A stretch of DNA of 64,000 nucleotides from Desulfocapsa sp050291935 (GTDB lineage Bacteria; Desulfobacterota; Desulfobulbia; Desulfobulbales; Desulfocapsaceae): positions 1 through 64,000 of the forward strand of contig JBNKKR010000014.1 of the NCBI GenBank assembly GCA_050291935.1, given 5' to 3'. How positions within the stretch are numbered: position 1 is the first letter of the stretch; each line of letters starts with the position of its first letter. Shown here one piece after another: positions 34,829 through 45,018 of this stretch. Both the position numbers and the translations under genes were made by a program. Under the pieces are notes generated by a model. The model saw only the letters and a list, made by a program, of their open reading frames with translations, did not search any database and was not told the origin of the DNA.

Positions 34829-37800
34829 CCAACGATAAATAAGGGAAAGATTGGAATGCAGTTCCTTATAATCGGACCCTAAGAAATATTCGAAGCTGCT
34901 ATTTAATAGGAAATGACGACTCATTTCAAGGAAAAACTCGGCTTTGAATTGATGATTATCGTATCCACCCTCTTCATAACCAAATGTATAGTTTAAACTG
35001 TAATAACTCGGTGCTCCCCTTCCTAAAATATCGTCGGTAAGTTGATGTTCAAAAAGAAGACTCACCGAGTGCAACCAATATTCTTTTTGAATCCAATAAG
35101 GATGGTCACCTGCCACATAGTTATTATTTATCGCAAACTCCCTTTTTTTATTCGCCTCATTTGAATGGGAGAGTTCATATTCGTAACGAAGCTGTAATAA
35201 CAGCGGCTCATGATTAAGTATATAAGAAGACCAAAGATTATATTTATTTTGATAATTTGAATCAGAATACCCGGTATAGGCATATTTCCAACCTGCAAAA
35301 AAACGGGTCAGAAGATCGAGTTGTACGCCTCCTTCATATTTGGTGGCGTAAATTCCTTCCTGCAGAGATTCAATGGTATCATCAACCACATCCTGGGAAA
35401 GATCAAAATAGCCTTTTACCGTATCCCCAAGTTTCCCATTGAGCTGTACCTCATACAGAAAAATTGTTTTTTCCGTATCTTCTCCATCATCAATTCCAAC
35501 TCGCGCTAAAAAATCAAAATCATATTGCGGACTCCAATGGTATTCACTTTGAACACGATTTCGCCAAAGATCGAAACGTTCGTCATAGGACTCATCAAAG
35601 AGCTTGTGGTAAGTAAATGTGATTTGATGCTCCAGGGTCGGCATCCACCAAAAATCAACACCGGCTCCTTGTTGTTTGATATCAAAATAGCCATCATGGC
35701 CATCTTTCTTCATTTGTTCATAAAAGAGACTAAGCCTGGGTTTTCTTTTTAGCTTGTTTCGCTGCATAGCCTGGTCAAGATAAGGATATCCGGGACTCTC
35801 TTCCTGCATTATTTCATAAAGTGCTGCTTCTCTCCCCAGCAACCCAAGGCGACTATAAATACCAGCAAGATCATACAGACTTTCCATTGAAGGATTATTG
35901 TGCAGCATCTTTTGATACTCTTTCATTGCCTGGTAATAATTTCCTTCATCCATTTCTTGCCGAACCGACAACTCTTCCTGAATAAAATTTTGCCATCTAT
36001 ATTCTGCGTAATAATCGGTTACAATACGACTTATTGATTTATTTTTATTGTCTTTTATGAAAAACGGTTCCATTACAAAATCTAAACGATCAGGTTCCGC
36101 GGGTTGGGTAAAGGTAAGACGATTTAATACAGTCCGCTTAGGTGCGGGGATCTGTAGGACAATGTTTTGTTCTGCAATTGCTTCTGCAAACTGTTCGTCC
36201 ACAGGATCTGCCAGTAAACTGGAATAGACTGTTCGTGCTTTAAGATGACTGTTCTCTGCCCAAAACGACCTTGCCAGCAAAAGCCTTGCTGTTTTAGACA
36301 GTTCCTCCAGTGGAATATCCCCATAGGCAGTGATAATATCGTCAAATTTTGCAATTTTAAATTGGATTTTCAACAATCGTTCCCGGAAAAAATCTTCACC
36401 TGGAAATCGTTTGCTTAGCTCGCTATAAATGACAAGTGCTTCCCGATCCTTCCCCAATGATTGAAGAATGTTAGCTTTCAGAATTTTTGCACCCACCGCT
36501 GAGGGATATTGTTGTAAATATTTCTCTATGTTTCGGAGTGCTTTTGTGTTTTCACCATACTTATTAAATTGCCTGGCCCGAATAAGATTTGAAAGGCTTG
36601 TGGCATGGGATAAGATCGTTGGGTGAATTCTGCCAACATTTTTCTCAATGAGCTCGTATAAGAGATATTCTTCAGGTTGTAGTTTTGTTACCGTTTTAAT
36701 AGTTTCAAGTGCTTCTGAATATTCTCTATTTTTAAACAAAAACTCAGCAAGAACTACTTTTACCGAGTCTTCCAGGGGATGACGCTGCAAAAATTCCTCT
36801 GCCAATTCAACCGCAAGATCCCCATGTCCGGATGAAAATAAAATCCTTTCTTTTTCGATAAAAAGATCGCGGGTCTCAGAAGAGAAGGTTGTGCCGGAAT
36901 GAGTGGTGGTATCTGTTCGCAGTTCATGCCATTTCCACGCATTATTCCAGTCTTTTGCTTCGATACTGTTTTTAACCAGTTCCGATAGATATTTTTCTTG
37001 GTTATGACCCTTTATAAACAGATATCGATACTTCTGCTCGGCAGTGAAATAATGTTCTTTTTCCCTTTCTATATGGGCGATATATTCTTGAATGATTTGT
37101 TGGAGGAAACTATTTCCCGGAACCATTTTAAAAAAACGTAAATAAAATCTATTTGCCTTTGATAGCAGTCCATTTTCAAATAGGATCTGCCCGTATAGCA
37201 GTCGTACCTGATTTAATAGTTGTTCACTCTTATTTGTTCTCTCCACACGGCTATATATATGGTCAAGTTGCGCTATATTGCCTATGGTCCCGGCAAGTTT
37301 CATCATATGCAAGATTGTTTCAAGATCATTTTCACCGGAATCTAAAAGTAAAACATAGTAGTTCAACGCACAAGTTAGCTCTTCTGCAATTTCACAAAGT
37401 TTTGCCCGCAAGAAATAGTAAACAATTCCTTTTTTTCTGTTCTCATCAAGGGAATCTAAAACAGTACGAGTTGCTTCATAGTCGTGCATTGCAAAAGTAA
37501 GCTGGGCCAATTGGATGATAACTTTCTGATCACCTGGATTGTGGAGATGTATTATTTCGAGCACCTCCCTAAGCTCTTTGCTTTTCCCAAGTTCTTTTAG
37601 CTGGGAGGCCATGGAATAATAAACGGCCAACCGGTCAGGGATCACCTTTGCAAGATCCCGCCATAAATTCCAGGCCCCTTCATTTTCCACAATGGTTAAA
37701 AGGTCATTGGCCAGAATTGCCTGGATGCGTGCAATTTCTTTCTCAACACCGTCATTTGCCGGGATACGTTTTCGATATTCATCATAATAATAGAGGGCCT

Positions 37801-38731
37801 TGTCCGGTCGTCCCTTTGCATATAAATAAAGTTTTCCGGTCTCTAAAAATATGTCTGGATTTTCATCACCACGGGCAATAAGGACCAATAGGTGGGGTAA
37901 AGCCCTGACACGTTCCTTGCTTTTTAAATAAAAATCGGCAAGTTTTTGGTGATAGGGCAGATAATAGGTATGGAAATGAAGATATCCCAGCCAACATCTC
38001 TCCGCCATGACATAATTTTTGGCCTGGGCAAAAAGCGGTTCGCTCTCAAAATAATCCGTATCTTTTGGTGTAAACTCGCCGAGCAAGGTCGTATAATATG
38101 CCATGGCTTTGCTACTATGGCCTAATTTTGCACTGTATTGCGCCAGTTCACGGATATTCTGTTCTTCGTGGGGAACAAGCAGATATAACTGCTCCATCAA
38201 AGGATATGCAAGTTGCCAACGACTCTGTTGCTGCAGCGCCTCAATTTGTCCTCGAAGTGCAGTGATGGCATGTTCCCCATTGGGATCTGAGACATATACC
38301 TGGCCAAGGTACGTTGCGGCACGGTTGTACTGTTTAAGCTGTACCAGTACCTGTCCTGCATAAAAGAGGTATTCTGTTGAACGGGGATTTATTTCAAGGA
38401 GGTGTTGCAGGGTAGTTTCCGCTACTTTCCACTGCTCAGCATCAATTAGCACCAAAGCATATTCTCGCAAAGCCTCTTCAATATCAGGCTTTTGCTCTAG
38501 CATTCTTTGATAGAAAATGACAGCACCAGTCGTATCGCCCTTAGCTACTGCCGACCTCGCCTGCTCCCAGAGCTTCATCCAGACCGGTTGTTGCTGCTCA
38601 CCTTTTATTACAAGCCTTCGGACAGCATCTGTCTGTTGATCCTGAAGGCCTTCTTCTGCGTAAACACCTATGGGAAATAAAGAAGAGAATACGAACAAAA
38701 GTACAATACAAAATCGTATTTGACGGACCAT
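34826..38731 (-). CDS. Large TPR protein with C-terminal outer-membrane beta-barrel
   Basis: A signal peptide (1-25, ending GVYAEE) is followed by about 900 residues of TPR repeats and a C-terminal part (about 1000-1301) of alternating hydrophobic and polar strands ending in IYRW, as expected of an outer-membrane barrel with an aromatic last residue. The layout recalls PgaA/BcsC-like exopolysaccharide export porins, but no polymerase or deacetylase lies nearby, so the substrate is unknown. The ATG directly abuts the stop codon of the aminotransferase gene, placing it in the rpoH operon. At 1301 residues it is unusually large. Confidence 0.8.
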   Translation of the reverse strand: MVRQIRFCIVLLFVFSSLFPIGVYAEEGLQDQQTDAVRRLVIKGEQQQPVWMKLWEQARSAVAKGDTTGAVIFYQRMLEQKPDIEEALREYALVLIDAEQWKVAETTLQHLLEINPRSTEYLFYAGQVLVQLKQYNRAATYLGQVYVSDPNGEHAITALRGQIEALQQQSRWQLAYPLMEQLYLLVPHEEQNIRELAQYSAKLGHSSKAMAYYTTLLGEFTPKDTDYFESEPLFAQAKNYVMAERCWLGYLHFHTYYLPYHQKLADFYLKSKERVRALPHLLVLIARGDENPDIFLETGKLYLYAKGRPDKALYYYDEYRKRIPANDGVEKEIARIQAILANDLLTIVENEGAWNLWRDLAKVIPDRLAVYYSMASQLKELGKSKELREVLEIIHLHNPGDQKVIIQLAQLTFAMHDYEATRTVLDSLDENRKKGIVYYFLRAKLCEIAEELTCALNYYVLLLDSGENDLETILHMMKLAGTIGNIAQLDHIYSRVERTNKSEQLLNQVRLLYGQILFENGLLSKANRFYLRFFKMVPGNSFLQQIIQEYIAHIEREKEHYFTAEQKYRYLFIKGHNQEKYLSELVKNSIEAKDWNNAWKWHELRTDTTTHSGTTFSSETRDLFIEKERILFSSGHGDLAVELAEEFLQRHPLEDSVKVVLAEFLFKNREYSEALETIKTVTKLQPEEYLLYELIEKNVGRIHPTILSHATSLSNLIRARQFNKYGENTKALRNIEKYLQQYPSAVGAKILKANILQSLGKDREALVIYSELSKRFPGEDFFRERLLKIQFKIAKFDDIITAYGDIPLEELSKTARLLLARSFWAENSHLKARTVYSSLLADPVDEQFAEAIAEQNIVLQIPAPKRTVLNRLTFTQPAEPDRLDFVMEPFFIKDNKNKSISRIVTDYYAEYRWQNFIQEELSVRQEMDEGNYYQAMKEYQKMLHNNPSMESLYDLAGIYSRLGLLGREAALYEIMQEESPGYPYLDQAMQRNKLKRKPRLSLFYEQMKKDGHDGYFDIKQQGAGVDFWWMPTLEHQITFTYHKLFDESYDERFDLWRNRVQSEYHWSPQYDFDFLARVGIDDGEDTEKTIFLYEVQLNGKLGDTVKGYFDLSQDVVDDTIESLQEGIYATKYEGGVQLDLLTRFFAGWKYAYTGYSDSNYQNKYNLWSSYILNHEPLLLQLRYEYELSHSNEANKKREFAINNNYVAGDHPYWIQKEYWLHSVSLLFEHQLTDDILGRGAPSYYSLNYTFGYEEGGYDNHQFKAEFFLEMSRHFLLNSSFEYFLGSDYKELHSNLSLIYRW

Positions 38732-39904
38732 TTATCCAAAAAATTCTGTGATGGTTTTTACGACATATTCCTGCATCTCTTTGGTAAGTTCTGAATAAAT
38801 GGGTAAGGCAACTGTGCTTTTTGCCGCCTGCTCAGCATAATCCATTGTGGCTGTGCTAATAGTATCCGCTATACATTCTTGTTCATGGAGACACAATGGA
38901 TAATAGATCTCACAGCCGATATCCGCATCGCGCAAGTGGTCAATCAATTCATCACGTTTTACAACTTCTATGACATATTGATTAAATATATGGTAGTTAT
39001 TTGAACCATTAGCCTTTTCTGCCTGCTGTTTATACACAGCTTTTGGAGTCTTTATATATCCCTTTTCCACCAATCCACTTTCGCTAAACAGAGTGGTATA
39101 GTAGTCAGCGTTTTCTCTTCTACCCAAATGCCACGATTCAAGATGGGGTAATTTTATGCGTAACACCACAGCTTGAATTGGATCCAGACGAAAATTTCCG
39201 CCAACTTCTGAATGATAGTATTTGGGTTGTGCACCATGATTACGCAACCTTCTCACCCTCGCAGCAAACTCTTTATCATTGGAAACAACCATTCCGCCAT
39301 CGCCAATAGCTCCAAGATTTTTGCTTGGAAAGAAAGAAAAACACCCACAAATTCCCAAGGAGCCGGCTTTTTTCCATGTTCCATTACTCAATGGATATTC
39401 GGCGCCGATGGCCTGGGCAGCATCTTCAATGACAGGAATGGAATATTGTTTGGCAAGCCGTAAAATAGGTTCCATATCGGCGCACTGCCCATAGAGATGG
39501 ACCGGTATTATCGCCTTGATAGCGCCACTGGTATCCGCCTCAATGATCTTGCCCAATTTTTGGGGATCGATATTGTAGGAAACGGGATCGATATCACAAA
39601 AAACGGGCTCAGCCCCCACCCGCAGGATTACTCCCATGGTCGCAAAAAATGAGTAGGGAGTAGTAATAACCTTATCTCCAGGACCAATCCCAAGCGCCAT
39701 AAGGGAAACAAGAAGCGCATCCGTCCCGCTTGAAACACCGACTGCTGCCGCCGTCCCACAATACGCTGCGACCTCTTCTTCAAGGGCCTCCACTTCCGGT
39801 CCCATGATATAACGGGTGGAATCAACAACTTTTGTTACAGCCGCAACTATTTCGTCACGTAAGGGAGTAAGTTGACTACCAAGATCAAGCAATGGAATTT
39901 TCAT
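38732..39904 (-). CDS. DegT/DnrJ/EryC1/StrS-family sugar aminotransferase
   Basis: The 390-residue PLP enzyme has the family marks GTDALLVSLMALGIGPGDKVITTPYSF, DAAQAIGAEY and FSFFPSKNLGAIGDGGMV, whose lysine binds PLP. Members transfer an amino group to nucleotide-linked keto-sugars for surface glycans. Its start overlaps the rpoH stop by 4 bp and it abuts the TPR/barrel gene, hinting at a role in decorating or exporting a surface polysaccharide. Confidence 0.92.
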   Translation of the reverse strand: MKIPLLDLGSQLTPLRDEIVAAVTKVVDSTRYIMGPEVEALEEEVAAYCGTAAAVGVSSGTDALLVSLMALGIGPGDKVITTPYSFFATMGVILRVGAEPVFCDIDPVSYNIDPQKLGKIIEADTSGAIKAIIPVHLYGQCADMEPILRLAKQYSIPVIEDAAQAIGAEYPLSNGTWKKAGSLGICGCFSFFPSKNLGAIGDGGMVVSNDKEFAARVRRLRNHGAQPKYYHSEVGGNFRLDPIQAVVLRIKLPHLESWHLGRRENADYYTTLFSESGLVEKGYIKTPKAVYKQQAEKANGSNNYHIFNQYVIEVVKRDELIDHLRDADIGCEIYYPLCLHEQECIADTISTATMDYAEQAAKSTVALPIYSELTKEMQEYVVKTITEFFG

Positions 39905-40869
39905 GATTTTTGCACCATACGTTTACCGTCAAAAAAATCTACAATGTCGGGCATCTCCGCTTCGAGATATTTTTTCATTTTTTTCAATAAATTGACTTCA
40001 ATTTGACGAACCCGTTCCCTTGATATACCAAAACGATCCGCAATGTTTTGTAAAGTAAGCGGTTCATCGGTAAGTAATCGCTCTTCAAGAATCATTTTTT
40101 CTTTATCATTAAGCTTTACCTTAAGCACCGCCAGAAGATCAGACAGGCTGTCTTTCATTTCGTCGCCTGCCACGATATCCTCAATTTCAGGGCCACCGGA
40201 GGGAATATAGCTTTTCTGCTCATCTTCAGAATCTGAGCGTACCGGGCTCTCTAATGAAACATCCCATGAGTCCATGCGTTGGCTCATTTCAATTACTTCA
40301 CTCTCTTTCACACTAAGCCGCTCTGCAAGGAGTTTTACTTCAGGTTTAAAACCTTGTGCCTCCAACAATTTTTTCTCTTTATTCAGGGAAAAAAAGAGTT
40401 TTCGCTGGGCTTGAGTCGTACCGATTTTTACCAAACGCCAGTTATCCATTATAAATTTCAAGATATAGGCCCGAATCCAGTACGCGGCGTAGTAGGAAAA
40501 TTTAACACCTCTGTAAGGATCAAATTTTTTCGTCGCCTGGACAAGCCCCACATTACCTTCCTGAATCAGGTCCATAAAATTTTGCATCCAATACTTTTGA
40601 AAATCCATGGCAACTTTTACTACTAAACGCAAATTTGCAGAAACTAAACGATAAGCGGCCTCCTGATCTCCATTTTCCCTGAAACTAATAGCAAGCTCAT
40701 CGGTTTCTTCACGGCTCAGCAATTCATACTGGCTTATCTCTTGGAGGTAACGATGTAAGGCAGGATTACTGGTGGTAGGTAAATTTTTATCATCTGGTAA
40801 AGCCACCAGCGGATTCACTTGCGACTCTGTCTCTGACGACGGTTTATGATCTGATTTTTCGACAGTCAT
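39901..40869 (-). CDS. rpoH: Heat-shock sigma factor RpoH (sigma-32 type)
   Basis: The 322-residue sigma-70-family protein has region 2 with NLRLVVKVAMDFQKYWMQNFMDLIQEGNVGLVQA and FDPYRGVKFSYYAAYWIRAYIL, an RpoH-like box TQAQRKLFFSLNKEK, and region 4 with DRFGISRERVRQIE. The RpoH box favours sigma-32 over RpoD or RpoS. It leads an operon with an aminotransferase and the TPR/barrel gene, an unusual setting for a heat-shock sigma factor. Confidence 0.9.
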   Translation of the reverse strand: MTVEKSDHKPSSETESQVNPLVALPDDKNLPTTSNPALHRYLQEISQYELLSREETDELAISFRENGDQEAAYRLVSANLRLVVKVAMDFQKYWMQNFMDLIQEGNVGLVQATKKFDPYRGVKFSYYAAYWIRAYILKFIMDNWRLVKIGTTQAQRKLFFSLNKEKKLLEAQGFKPEVKLLAERLSVKESEVIEMSQRMDSWDVSLESPVRSDSEDEQKSYIPSGGPEIEDIVAGDEMKDSLSDLLAVLKVKLNDKEKMILEERLLTDEPLTLQNIADRFGISRERVRQIEVNLLKKMKKYLEAEMPDIVDFFDGKRMVQKS

Positions 40870-41221
40870 ATCCTCATATCTCTTAATCTTATATCCATTT
40901 TTCAGACAAGCTGCTCAACGCAGTTTTATATGCAGAAGAAAGCAAACCTACATTATTACTCGTTATAAATAAATAGGCAATGACTATCTGAAAAACTGAA
41001 TTTGCTCCCAGATTATTTAATTCATTATAATCAGCATATTATCGATACATAGGTTTTGATGATGCTTATTGCATTTCAAGACAACAATAAATACGATCAT
41101 ATCACTCTTTTTCCCCTTAACGCATAACTTATTCTATTTTATTGTGCCATTTTTTATGCTAAAAAGATGACCTCTACTTAGTCAGCAGTATGATTTCTTT
41201 TTGGGGACCATATATACAAAC
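40870..41221. other. Divergent promoter region of rpoH and lepA with a repeat fragment
   Basis: This AT-rich region separates rpoH from lepA. The 17 bases at 40903-40919, read on the minus strand, match the core of the hairpin repeats at 34140 and 34791 but lack the closing arm. I see no gene and no promoter that clearly stands out. Confidence 0.45.
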
Positions 41222-43015
41222 ATGAAAAATATACGTAATTTCTCTATTATAGCCCATATTGACCACGGCAAATCAACCCTTGCTGATCGCATGATACAAC
41301 TCTGTCAACAGGTCACTGATCGCGAATTTCATGATCAGTTACTCGACAACATGGATATAGAACGAGAGCGTGGTATAACCATCAAAAGCCAGACTATCTG
41401 TCTTCCCTACACTGCACAGGATGGTAATCAATACATCCTTAACCTGGTGGACACACCGGGTCATGTCGATTTTAGCTATGAGGTTTCAAGGGCTCTTAAT
41501 TCCTGCGAAGGTGCCCTTCTTCTTATAGATGCAGCCCAGGGTGTTGAAGCGCAAACATTGGCCAACCTATACCTTGCCATGGAAAGTGAGCTTGAAGTTA
41601 TTCCTGTAATCAACAAAATTGATTTACCCTCTGCTGAACCAGAGAAAGTAAGTCTTCAGATTGAAGAGGACTTAGGCCTTGAGGGTGAGCTTATTCAATA
41701 TTGTTCTGCCAAAAACGGACAAGGGGTTGAAGGAATCCTTGAGGCCTTGGTCGCCCATATTCCACCACCAGAGGGTGATCATACACTTCCCTTGCAGGCA
41801 CTTATTTTCGATGCCAATTATGATCCTTTTCGCGGGACAATTATTTCCATTCGTATAGTAAACGGTAGTGTAAAGGCAGGAGATATTATCCGTTTTATGT
41901 CCAATAACGCCGAATACCGGGTGGAAGAAGTTGGCCTATTTAAGGTGAAACGCGAAAAAACAAAACAGTTGAGTGCTGGAAGTGTTGGTTATATCATTGC
42001 TGGAATTAAGACAGTGAGCGATACAAGCCCTGGGGACACTATCACCCTCGCGGATAACCCCTGTAAAGAAGCACTTGCCGGCTTTAAAGAGGTACAACAG
42101 GTTGTTTTTTCATCAATTTACCCAATCGTCAGTGATGAATATGAAAACCTGGCCACTGCCCTTGAGAAATTACAGCTCAATGATGCAGCGCTTACCTTTC
42201 AAAAAGATTCATCCGCTGCCCTTGGTTTTGGATTTAGATGCGGCTTCCTTGGTCTTTTACATTTGGAAGTTATTCAAGAACGGCTTGAGCGAGAGTTTGA
42301 TATCTCTTTGATCCTTACCGTCCCTTCGGTAAAATACACCTTTTACCTCAAGGATACAACCCTGCTGGAGGTGGATAATCCCGCTCATTTCCCTGATCCA
42401 ATGCAGATTGAGCGGATAGAAGAACCCTATATCAAAGCAAACATACTTATTCCAGAACGATATATGGGCGTTTTAATGACCCTTTGCATGGAGCGAAGAG
42501 CAGAAAACACAAATTATCACTACCCCACTCCCGGACGCATTGAGTTCACCTGCGAACTCCCCTTAGCGGAAGTTATTTATGATTTTTACGACAAACTCAA
42601 ATCCATAACCCAAGGGTACGGCTCCTTTGATTATGAACTCCATGATTACCGAAAAAGTGATTTAGTCAAACTCGATATCCTGGTTAACGGTGAAATTGTG
42701 GATGCGCTCTCGCAACTTGTTCATCGTAATAACGCCAGAGCCAGGGGGCTTAATGCCTGTGAACGGCTTAAAGAAGAAATCCCAAGACAGATGTTTAAAA
42801 TTGCCATCCAGGCTGCCATCGGCGGCACCATCGTTGCCAGGACCAATATATCAGCACTTCGAAAAGATGTTACGGCTAAATGTTATGGCGGGGATATCAC
42901 AAGAAAACGAAAACTTCTGGAAAAACAAAAGGCTGGAAAAAAACGTATGAAAACTGTAGGTAACGTGGATATTCCGCAAAGTGCCTTTCTGGCTGTTTTA
43001 AAATCTGACCAATAA
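41222..43015 (+). CDS. lepA: Elongation factor 4 (LepA)
   Basis: This translational GTPase has G1 AHIDHGKST, the switch region ERERGITIKSQT, G3 DTPGHVDF and G4 NKIDLP, then the LepA-specific C terminus with ALRKDVTAKCYGGDITRKRKLLEKQKAGKKRMK. It back-translocates ribosomes or aids late assembly and initiation, with the role still debated. I use the ATG at 41222 (597 residues, the normal size); a TTG at 41201 is in frame but lacks support. A strong terminator follows. Confidence 0.96.
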   Translation: MKNIRNFSIIAHIDHGKSTLADRMIQLCQQVTDREFHDQLLDNMDIERERGITIKSQTICLPYTAQDGNQYILNLVDTPGHVDFSYEVSRALNSCEGALLLIDAAQGVEAQTLANLYLAMESELEVIPVINKIDLPSAEPEKVSLQIEEDLGLEGELIQYCSAKNGQGVEGILEALVAHIPPPEGDHTLPLQALIFDANYDPFRGTIISIRIVNGSVKAGDIIRFMSNNAEYRVEEVGLFKVKREKTKQLSAGSVGYIIAGIKTVSDTSPGDTITLADNPCKEALAGFKEVQQVVFSSIYPIVSDEYENLATALEKLQLNDAALTFQKDSSAALGFGFRCGFLGLLHLEVIQERLEREFDISLILTVPSVKYTFYLKDTTLLEVDNPAHFPDPMQIERIEEPYIKANILIPERYMGVLMTLCMERRAENTNYHYPTPGRIEFTCELPLAEVIYDFYDKLKSITQGYGSFDYELHDYRKSDLVKLDILVNGEIVDALSQLVHRNNARARGLNACERLKEEIPRQMFKIAIQAAIGGTIVARTNISALRKDVTAKCYGGDITRKRKLLEKQKAGKKRMKTVGNVDIPQSAFLAVLKSDQ

Positions 43016-43040
43016 TTTGTAAGCCTACGCACCTCAAAAA

Positions 43041-43074
43041 AAAGGGAAGATGATATACTCATCTTCCCTTTTTC
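43041..43074 (+). terminator. Bidirectional terminator between lepA and the two-CW gene
   Basis: AAAGGGAAGATGA pairs perfectly with TCATCTTCCCTTT around TATAC, with Ts on one side and As on the other, so it can act on both converging genes. Confidence 0.9.
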
Positions 43075-43130
43075 GTATGGACTTATTCAGCCAATTGATT
43101 CTGTCTCTTCTAACGCTATAAACTTACCTC

Positions 43131-43412
43131 CTACTCCTCATCTTTCATTCCAACCATATTGGGACAAGGTTTTTGATCCAACACTGACACCCCTTTCTGC
43201 GCCATGATGCTGAGTAGCTCCTCCTTGGTAAATTTAGAATTTTCCTGTTTTGCAACATACACCAAACAGTCCCTGCAGATATTGAATGAATAGCTATCGT
43301 GTTCCCTAATCATCTCATAACAGGGTTGCGAAGAATTCTCTTTTGCAGGGCATTTCTGGGATTCATTACATTTCATAATCTCCCAGCAGGGCCATTCCGA
43401 GCGAAGTGACAT
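43131..43412 (-). CDS. Two-CW-domain-like small cysteine-rich protein
   Basis: The 93-residue protein has eight cysteines, including CWEIMKC near residue 9, a following CPAK, CYEM, CRDC and CPN. The CW..(K)C....CPA pattern matches the small two-CW proteins seen in sulfate reducers and relatives; their function is unknown, with metal or FeS binding being likely. AGGAGGCG lies just before the ATG. A dyad at 43494 precedes it. Confidence 0.78.
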   Translation of the reverse strand: MSLRSEWPCWEIMKCNESQKCPAKENSSQPCYEMIREHDSYSFNICRDCLVYVAKQENSKFTKEELLSIMAQKGVSVLDQKPCPNMVGMKDEE

Positions 43413-43493
43413 GGTTACGCCTCCTTAAATGAAGCAATCGTGATAATATCTGAAACGTTGAAACCGTTCGTAGTCAAATGCATAGAACTATCC

Positions 43494-43511
43494 ATAGGTA
43501 TATTTACCTAT
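43494..43511. promoter_or_regulatory. Inverted repeat ATAGGTA-TATT-TACCTAT
   Basis: A perfect 7 bp dyad lies between engB and the two-CW gene, about 80 bp before the latter. It may be an operator or a weak hairpin after engB. Confidence 0.4.
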
Positions 43512-43525
43512 AGACGGTGGGGAAA

Positions 43526-44113
43526 CTAACCTATTTTAGCAAATTTTGCAATAGCTGTCTGAAGCTCAATTTTTCCCATTCCACTTTTGGAGGAAAAAAT
43601 AACCCGTTGATCTGCTCTAATGGTATGTCCGGCATCCAGAGCGGCAGCATTTTTGACAATTCCATTCCCAGAAAGCTTATCAGCCTTTGTATAAACCGGT
43701 AAAAAAGGTATTTCTTTTTGTTTGAGCCAGGCTATTAACTGCTCATCCTGGGCCTTACTTCCATGCCGAATATCCATAATGATAACCACACAACATAATG
43801 TGGTTCGCGTTTCAAGATATCTGGTAATGAGAGTTTGCCAGCCCTGCTGCATCCCCTTCCCTACTTTTGCGTAACCATAGCCTGGAAGATCCACAAAATA
43901 GAGTGATTTTGCAACGGTAAAGAAATTTAATCCTTGTGTCTTTCCGGGTTTTCCACTTACCTTCACCATACTCTTTCGGCCAACGAGCGTATTGATAAGC
44001 GATGACTTGCCCACATTTGACCGGCCGGCAAAGGCAACCTCTGGGAACAGAGGGTCTGGTAATTGTGATAAACTGTGAACACTTAACAGAAATTGAATAT
44101 CAACAAAATTCAT
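43526..44113 (-). CDS. engB: Ribosome-biogenesis GTPase EngB (YsxC/YihA)
   Basis: The 195-residue protein has the Ras-like motifs GRSNVGKSSLINTL (G1), DLPGYGYAKV (G3) and TKADK (G4). EngB helps assemble the 50S subunit. Its ATG overlaps the hisG stop (ATGA), so it is coupled to the histidine genes, a grouping without known functional reason. Confidence 0.95.
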   Translation of the reverse strand: MNFVDIQFLLSVHSLSQLPDPLFPEVAFAGRSNVGKSSLINTLVGRKSMVKVSGKPGKTQGLNFFTVAKSLYFVDLPGYGYAKVGKGMQQGWQTLITRYLETRTTLCCVVIIMDIRHGSKAQDEQLIAWLKQKEIPFLPVYTKADKLSGNGIVKNAAALDAGHTIRADQRVIFSSKSGMGKIELQTAIAKFAKIG

Positions 44114-44982
44114 ATAACCTTGCTTAGTTGATATTCTATAATTCCCTCAGCCCCAGCCTTTTTAAGGGCAGGAATCAAATCACGTACCACATCCTCAGAA
44201 ACTACGGTTTCAACTGAAAACCAGTCAGTATTATATAAGTTTGCAACAGTTGGGGCATTGAGACTGGGAAGTAGCTCAATGATGGTTTCTAACTTTTCCT
44301 TAGAAACGTTCATTTTGAGCCCGACGATCCGATCAGCATCAAGCGACCCCTGAAGCATCATTGCGATATTTTCAATTTTTTCACGTTTCCATGGAGTAGC
44401 CCAGGCCTCTTTATTGGCTATAAACTGTGTATTTGACTCCATAAGTTCGTAGATTATCCGTAACCCATGGGCACGGATAGTATTTTCAGTTTCAGTAACC
44501 TCCACTATGGCGTCGGCCAATCCGGAAACCACCTTCGCCTCGGTTGCGCCCCAAGAAAATTCAATCTCCACATTAATCCCTCTGGACTCGAAAAATCGTC
44601 TGGTAACGTTAACCAGTTCCGTTGCAATTTTCTTTCCTTCCAGATCCTCAAGGGTCTTGATATCGGAATCACCGTTAACTGCTATAACCCACCGGGTCGG
44701 TTTTCTGCTTACTTTGGAATATACCAGTTCTGAAACCACAATGGCTTCTGATTGATTTTCAATGGTCCAATCCTTACCGGTGATACCGGCATCAAGCATC
44801 CCCGACTCAACATAGCGGGACATCTCTTGGGGGCGACATATGGAACATGCAAGTTCAGGGTCGTCAATTTCCGGAAAATAGTTCCTTGATTTTGGTTTAA
44901 TAAGCCACCCTGCCCTTTCAAAAAGCTCGATGGTTGCCTTTTCCAGGCTTCCTTTGGGAAGGCCTAATTTCAGTTGATTCAT
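44110..44982 (-). CDS. hisG: ATP phosphoribosyltransferase HisG, long form
   Basis: The 290-residue protein begins MNQLKLGLPKGSLEKATIELF and includes the segment DAIVEVTETENTIRAHGL of the catalytic domains. The C-terminal 75 residues form the ACT-like regulatory domain found in long-form HisG, which gives histidine feedback control and removes the need for HisZ. It performs the first step of histidine synthesis. The ATG at 44982 has TGGAGA six bases upstream; a GTG at 44994 would overlap that site. Confidence 0.94.
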   Translation of the reverse strand: MNQLKLGLPKGSLEKATIELFERAGWLIKPKSRNYFPEIDDPELACSICRPQEMSRYVESGMLDAGITGKDWTIENQSEAIVVSELVYSKVSRKPTRWVIAVNGDSDIKTLEDLEGKKIATELVNVTRRFFESRGINVEIEFSWGATEAKVVSGLADAIVEVTETENTIRAHGLRIIYELMESNTQFIANKEAWATPWKREKIENIAMMLQGSLDADRIVGLKMNVSKEKLETIIELLPSLNAPTVANLYNTDWFSVETVVSEDVVRDLIPALKKAGAEGIIEYQLSKVI

Positions 44983-45018
44983 GTGATTCTCCACTCAATC
45001 TCTATCTGGATTTCTTCC

